From: an uncultured euryarchaeote | GTDB lineage: Archaea; Nanohalarchaeota; Nanosalinia; Nanosalinales; Nanosalinaceae | Length of the DNA: 10,297 bases | Direction of reading: 5' to 3' | Assembly: GCA_937132175.1 (NCBI GenBank) | Contig: CAKZNU010000044.1 | Location: 1-10,297, forward strand | Part shown: positions 6,306 to 10,297 of the stretch, in pieces | Numbering within the stretch: the stretch's first letter is position 1 | Layout of the letters: every line of letters starts with the position of its first letter | Program-made: the position numbers and the translations under genes | Notes under the pieces: model-generated | The model's input: only the letters and a program-made list of their open reading frames with translations | Databases searched by the model: none | Told to the model about the DNA's origin: nothing

Positions 6306-7654
6306 ATATATTTGTACACAGGGACGATCTCCGAATACACGATAACAGAGGCCTGACTGCGGCCTCAAACTCTGATAAAACAGTGCCGGTATACGTAGAT
6401 GACCCCAGAGTCAGGGGCGTCACCGGAAGAAACAAAAGAGCCTTCAGGGAGGAAGGCTTACAGAAACTCAGACAGAAGTACGAGGACAGAGGATCGGGGC
6501 TCATCGTAGAGAAGGGTAAGACACGGGAGGTGCTTCCAGAGCTTGTAGATGAGTTCAACGCCGAAGAAGTGTTTTACGCACGCAGCTACACCCCTACGAG
6601 GAGGGAGATCGGCCGTGAGATACAGTCTCTAGACGTTGATACGAAAAGCATCGGAGACCGCCTGCTGGTTGAGCCGGCGAAGCTAAGTCAGGAGTACGAT
6701 ACGTTCTCACCCTTCTACAGGGAGTGGAAAAAGACGAAGAAGGCAGCTCCTGCGGAAGGACCGGGAAAACTCGCCGACGTCGACTCAAGAACGCCGGAGA
6801 TGAATACGGAGCCGACGGCAGACATCCCGGAGGCAGGAGAGGATGCTGCGTTGAACCGCTGGGTGAAGTTCCGCAGAAAAAAGATGTCGAACTACAAGGA
6901 CAAGAGAGATGACGTAGCAAACCCGGAGTACGTCTCGAAGCTTTCCTTCTACTACAGCTCGGGAATGATCGGCAGGAGAAAAGTCCTAAGAGACGTTAAA
7001 GACATGATGAACTCCGAGAGTGACTCCCATGCCAGGAAAAACTACGCCAAGTACAGAAACGAGATTGCATGGGGTGAGTTCTTCTACCAGGTCCTCTGGC
7101 ACGACCCTGAAGCCGTCACAGAAAACTACAAGGATATACCAAACGAGATAGAATGGAGAGATGACGACGAGGAGTTTGAGGCCTGGAAAAACGGAGAGAC
7201 CGGTGTACCTTTCGTCGATGCCGGAATGCGACAGCTGGTGGAGGCCGGATACATGCACAACAGGCTGCGCCAGAACGTCGCCTCCTTCCTGACCAAGCAC
7301 CTGATGACGGACTGGCGGAGAGGAGCCAGGTTCTTCCAAAGACACCTTGCGGATCACAACGTGCCGTCGAACAACGGCGGCTGGCAGTGGAGCGCATCAA
7401 CAGGAACGGACTCTGTACCTGTCAGAATCTTCAACCCCGTTACACAGGGCAGAAAGTACGACGGCGAGGCCGAATACATCAAGCGGTGGATACCGGAGCT
7501 GAGAGAGCTTTCCGCATCAGATATACATAACTGGGTGGAGATGAGCCAGGAGGAAAGAGACTCAAAGGACACCGGGTACCCGGACCCGATCATAAACTTC
7601 AACCAGAGATACCATCAGGGCAAACAGATGTTTGAAAAAGCTCTGAACAGGTGA
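6302..7654 (+). CDS. phr: Class I deoxyribodipyrimidine (CPD) photolyase
   Basis: This 450-residue, full-length enzyme should split cyclobutane pyrimidine dimers in DNA using blue or near-UV light and reduced FAD. The N-terminal antenna (Rossmann) domain begins with NIFVHRDDLRIHDNRGL and runs to about residue 130, ending in DTFSPFYREWKK; the helical FAD domain follows from about 180. The class I motifs HNRLRQNVASFLTK, DWRRGARFFQRHL, NNGGWQWSASTGTD and RIFNPVTQG are all present. The electron-transfer tryptophan triad (E. coli 306, 359, 382) aligns with Trp285, Trp338 and Trp361. Asn357 matches the residue near flavin N5, and Trp363 and Trp257 match the dimer-contacting tryptophans. One oddity is Gly258, where E. 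coli and many relatives have Arg in WREF. The start overlaps the upstream MFS stop, and a membrane protein gene follows after 22 nt. The antenna type (8-HDF or folate) cannot be read reliably. Confidence 0.95.
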   Translation: MNIFVHRDDLRIHDNRGLTAASNSDKTVPVYVDDPRVRGVTGRNKRAFREEGLQKLRQKYEDRGSGLIVEKGKTREVLPELVDEFNAEEVFYARSYTPTRREIGREIQSLDVDTKSIGDRLLVEPAKLSQEYDTFSPFYREWKKTKKAAPAEGPGKLADVDSRTPEMNTEPTADIPEAGEDAALNRWVKFRRKKMSNYKDKRDDVANPEYVSKLSFYYSSGMIGRRKVLRDVKDMMNSESDSHARKNYAKYRNEIAWGEFFYQVLWHDPEAVTENYKDIPNEIEWRDDDEEFEAWKNGETGVPFVDAGMRQLVEAGYMHNRLRQNVASFLTKHLMTDWRRGARFFQRHLADHNVPSNNGGWQWSASTGTDSVPVRIFNPVTQGRKYDGEAEYIKRWIPELRELSASDIHNWVEMSQEERDSKDTGYPDPIINFNQRYHQGKQMFEKALNR

Positions 7655-7676
7655 ACAACCCCTCCTTCGACAAACT

Positions 7677-8246
7677 ATGTCCGAAACCAGAGAGATCTCA
7701 GATCTCATAAGGAAAAAGGCCTTGCAATCAGATATATCCCTCACCCGTGAGAGAAAGATATACCTGGCGCTGCTTGGGTTTTCAGGAATTTCCTTATACA
7801 TCTTCAGTGTCTCGGCAACCGTTGTAGTAGCCCTGCTTTTTGTTGATCTCGTGATAGCAAGATGGATGGCCAGATCAGGTCCGGCCGGAATAGGAATAGA
7901 AACAGCCAGCGTAGCAACGATACTTGCAGGGTTCAGTATATCGCCTCTAGCAGGAGCCCTTACAGGTGTACTTGCAATAATGCTGAGAATGGGTGTCGGC
8001 CTATCAGGAGCATTTATACTGTGGAAAACACCAGGATTTGCCGCACTAGGCTTCCTATCAGGGACATTAATCAACTCGATGATACCTCAAGGAATAATCC
8101 TTCTTCTGCTAATAAGAGTATTTTTCATACTTTCAAGTAAGTTTCTCAAGAACTCAGGTATAGGATCGAAAATAAGTTTTACAGTCACAAACATACCGCT
8201 GGCATACTATATATCACTGGAGCTTGTGACAACAGGTATAGTCTGA
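7677..8246 (+). CDS. Small integral membrane protein, unknown function
   Basis: The 189-residue protein has a soluble, charged N terminus (about residues 1-28) and about five hydrophobic helices, with a Gly/Ala/Ile-rich middle (ILAGFSISPLAGALTGVLAIM). The alternation of short loops and Gly-rich helices is faintly like a small transporter membrane subunit such as an ECF S-component, but no diagnostic motif is present, so I assign no function. The start ATG has neither a TATA box at 25 nt nor a Shine-Dalgarno. With only 22 nt from the photolyase stop, it is most simply read as the third gene of the MFS-photolyase operon. Confidence 0.75.
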   Translation: MSETREISDLIRKKALQSDISLTRERKIYLALLGFSGISLYIFSVSATVVVALLFVDLVIARWMARSGPAGIGIETASVATILAGFSISPLAGALTGVLAIMLRMGVGLSGAFILWKTPGFAALGFLSGTLINSMIPQGIILLLLIRVFFILSSKFLKNSGIGSKISFTVTNIPLAYYISLELVTTGIV

Positions 8247-8289
8247 CACAGAAAAGAAAACAGTAGAATCAAAAAGATAATCACTAAGT

Positions 8290-8943
8290 ATGAAAGGAAT
8301 AGACGGAACCAGAGACGGCTGGATAGCAGCCGAGTACCTAGGAGACGGATGGAGCCTGGAGTACGGCGAAAGCCTGGAGAAAATAGAGTTTGACTCCGCC
8401 CTGGTGGATATACCTGTAGGTCTTCCAGAAAACTCGACCAGACTATGTGACTCAGCCGCAATAAAGTATCTTTCCCCGGAGAGACATTACTCTGTGTTTA
8501 ACTGTCCTGTCCGTGAGGCCGTCTACGCCGAAACATACGAACAAGCCTGTGAGATAAACGAGTCCAGGACAGGTAAACGCATCTCCAGACAGGCATGGAA
8601 CATCGTACCGAAGGTTCGTGAAGCAGATGAGACAGCACAGAAACACAAAATCAACGAAGCACATCCTGAAGTCTTCTTCAAGTCCATCAGAAAGGAATCG
8701 GTAAAGCACTCGAAAAACTCACAGGAAGGTCTTGAAGCAAGGCTGGAGGTTCTGAAACAGTTTGGCAAAGCAGACTCTCCGGGCTCCGATCTCCCATGCA
8801 CGGAAGATGATGCGGTAGATGCCATGGTGCTTTCTCTCGGAAAAATCTTTAAGCTGAAGAAACTTCCAGAGGCTCCCGATACCGACGCTGAAGGCATAGA
8901 GATGAAGATCATGAAGCCCGAGACCGGAGACTTATCAGATTGA
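8290..8943 (+). CDS. DUF429 family predicted RNase H-like nuclease
   Basis: The 217-residue protein matches the DUF429 (COG4923-like) pattern: an N-terminal GIDGTRDGW strand-turn, VDIPVGLPE, a conserved R-CD pair, SVFNCPVREAVY, a TG..ISRQAWNIVPKV helix, NEAHPEVFF, and a terminal DDAVDAM. Acidic residues in RNase H-fold positions are Asp5, Asp40, Glu123 and Asp173/Asp174/Asp177, so a metal-dependent nuclease active site is plausible, although the family's substrate is not established to my knowledge. The last 30 or so residues are an acidic tail beyond the domain. The gene follows the membrane protein after 43 nt and precedes the COG3046 gene by 17 nt. This suggests cotranscription with the latter and perhaps a role in handling damaged nucleic acid (inference). 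Confidence 0.88.
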   Translation: MKGIDGTRDGWIAAEYLGDGWSLEYGESLEKIEFDSALVDIPVGLPENSTRLCDSAAIKYLSPERHYSVFNCPVREAVYAETYEQACEINESRTGKRISRQAWNIVPKVREADETAQKHKINEAHPEVFFKSIRKESVKHSKNSQEGLEARLEVLKQFGKADSPGSDLPCTEDDAVDAMVLSLGKIFKLKKLPEAPDTDAEGIEMKIMKPETGDLSD

Positions 8944-8960
8944 GCGATGACAGAAAATAT

Positions 8961-10297
8961 ATGGCAACGTTAATTCTTCCTAACCAGCTTTTCCCGGAGC
9001 CTGTAGAGTCCGGGGAGAAGTACCTTGTAGAACACTCCAGATACTTTACAGACATGGATTTTCACGTCCAGAAGCTTGTACTGCACAGGGCCTCCATGAA
9101 GGCCTACCAGGAGAGACACGGAACCCGGTACCTGGAGTACGATGAGGACATCGCCCGAATCTTCCGTGAACACGACGAGATCAGGATGTACGATCCGGTG
9201 GATCACAAGGTTATGAACCAGCTTGATGCTCTTGCTGAAAAACACGGAGTCGACCTTGTGGTTGAGGAAACACCGGGGTTCATGGCCTCGATGGAGTTCA
9301 ACGAGGAGTACTTTGATTCACATGAGTACTACCAGCTCAGTTACTACAAACGTATGAGAAAGAAGATGAACGTCCTGGTGGAGGAAGACGGAAGTCCTGT
9401 CGGCGGGAAATGGAGCTTTGATCCGGAAAACAGGAAGAAGATGCCACAGGACATGGAAACACCTGAAATACCGAGATTCTCCTCGGAGTACGTCCAGGAG
9501 GCAAAAAAATACGTCAGAGAAAACTTCCCGGAGAATCCGGGAGAGATGGAAGGGTTTTTCTGGCCGGTTACCCGGGAACAGGCACTGGAGAACCTTGAGG
9601 ACTTCCTGGAGAACCGGCTGCATGACTTCGGAGACTACCAGGACGCGATAGACCCCGAGCTAAAGTTCGGTTTTCACGCACTGATGTCTTCCAGCATAAA
9701 CGCAGGACTCGTAACCTCTGAGGAGGTAGTCGAGAGGACGCTTGAGGCCCATCAAAAACACGATTACCCGATGAACTCTCTGGAAGGCTTCCTGAGACAG
9801 CTTATCGGCTGGCGTGAGTTCATCCGTGCAATGTACATGCTGGAGCCAGAGATGAGAGAAGCAAACTTCTGGTCAGCAGACAACGAGTTGCCGGAGGAGT
9901 TTTACACGGCCGAGACAGGGCTGCCCCCGGTCGATGACTCCATAAGACACGCAAACGAAAACGCTTACTGCCATCACATCGAAAGACTGATGGTTCTCGG
10001 AAACGTCATGCTTCTGCTGGAAACAGATCCAGACGATGTCTACCGTTGGTTCATGGAGATGTTCATCGACTCCTACGACTGGGTGATGGTGCCAAACGTA
10101 TACGGCATGAGCCAGTACAGCTACGAAAACATGATGACCAAGCCATACATCTCCTCCTCAAACTACATAGGCAAGATGTCACACTACGACGGCGGAGACT
10201 GGCAAGATTACTGGGACGGCCTCTACTGGAACTTCATAAACGAGTTCGAAGACAAGATCTCAGACATCCAGAGAATGAGCTTCATGACATCAACGCT
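8961..10297 (+). CDS. COG3046 photolyase-related protein ((6-4) photolyase / FeS-BCP family) lacking Fe-S cysteines, 3' end outside window
   Basis: The 445 visible residues run off the right edge; the family is about 500 long, so roughly 50-60 residues are missing. The N-terminal Rossmann-like domain starts with LILPNQLF, and the linker has the family's PVGGKWSFDPENRKKMP. The helical FAD domain has EGFFWPVTREQAL, LEGFLRQLIGWREFIRAMY, YCHHIERLMVLGN, VMVPNVYGMSQYS and TKPYISSSNYIGKMSHY. Characterised members, such as Agrobacterium PhrB, repair (6-4) photoproducts and carry a [4Fe-4S] cluster on four cysteines. Here the first cysteine position is Pro323. The CxxC pair is Asp410 and Asp413, and the fourth is approximately Asp416 (alignment from memory). 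No cluster is therefore expected. The start ATG 8961 is 17 nt after the DUF429 stop. Repair activity is likely by family but untested for cluster-free forms of this type. Confidence 0.9.
   Translation, partial: MATLILPNQLFPEPVESGEKYLVEHSRYFTDMDFHVQKLVLHRASMKAYQERHGTRYLEYDEDIARIFREHDEIRMYDPVDHKVMNQLDALAEKHGVDLVVEETPGFMASMEFNEEYFDSHEYYQLSYYKRMRKKMNVLVEEDGSPVGGKWSFDPENRKKMPQDMETPEIPRFSSEYVQEAKKYVRENFPENPGEMEGFFWPVTREQALENLEDFLENRLHDFGDYQDAIDPELKFGFHALMSSSINAGLVTSEEVVERTLEAHQKHDYPMNSLEGFLRQLIGWREFIRAMYMLEPEMREANFWSADNELPEEFYTAETGLPPVDDSIRHANENAYCHHIERLMVLGNVMLLLETDPDDVYRWFMEMFIDSYDWVMVPNVYGMSQYSYENMMTKPYISSSNYIGKMSHYDGGDWQDYWDGLYWNFINEFEDKISDIQRMSFMTST

Noticed and set aside
6986..7400. Reverse-strand open frames inside the class I photolyase gene
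   Set aside because: They have no recognisable domains and sit wholly within a well-supported gene on the other strand.
8947..8973. A short frame starting at ATG 8947 as the start of the COG3046 gene
   Set aside because: That frame stops after eight codons; the ATG at 8961 is the one in frame with the LILPNQLF domain start.

Overview
The window looks like a stretch of chromosome from a salt-adapted archaeon, most likely a DPANN / nanohaloarchaeal lineage. This is inferred from four things: archaeal TATA-like boxes about 23-27 nt upstream of start codons with no Shine-Dalgarno (leaderless genes); heavy AGA/AGG/ATA codon use at roughly 50% GC; moderately acidic proteins; and haloarchaeal-looking photolyases. 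No rRNA or tRNA gene, IS element, CRISPR array or integrase is visible, and no gene-free stretch exceeds 100 bases.

Layout. (1) 2-1120: the end of a photolyase/cryptochrome-family gene, cut by the window edge, followed after 30 nt by an MFS transporter (1151-2299). (2) 2344-4388: a two-cysteine peroxiredoxin, an MBL-fold/cupin fusion protein, and a small membrane protein. The membrane protein appears to start at a CTG that overlaps the previous stop codon. (3) 4389-5071: a NikR-type regulator on the minus strand, abutting the membrane gene tail to tail and divergent from a 71-residue His-containing small protein. (4) 5145-8246: a second MFS transporter, paralogous to the first, overlapping by 4 nt (ATGA) a full-length class I CPD photolyase, then a small membrane protein. 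(5) 8290-10297: a DUF429 predicted RNase H-like nuclease and a third photolyase-family gene of the COG3046 (FeS-BCP / bacterial (6-4) photolyase) type, open at the right edge.

The theme is light and oxidative damage. Three photolyase-family genes from three different subfamilies sit within 10.3 kb, with a peroxiredoxin and a predicted nuclease. Two of the three are next to members of one MFS paralog pair. One possible reading, which is inference, is that the transporters serve the flavin or antenna cofactors of the photolyases. The COG3046 protein lacks all four Fe-S cluster cysteines of its family; by my alignment three are replaced by aspartates.

Several starts given here differ from the longest open frames: 2869 (not 2812), 3882 (not 3981), 4856 (not 4814) and 5145 (not 5004). 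The reasons are under each gene.
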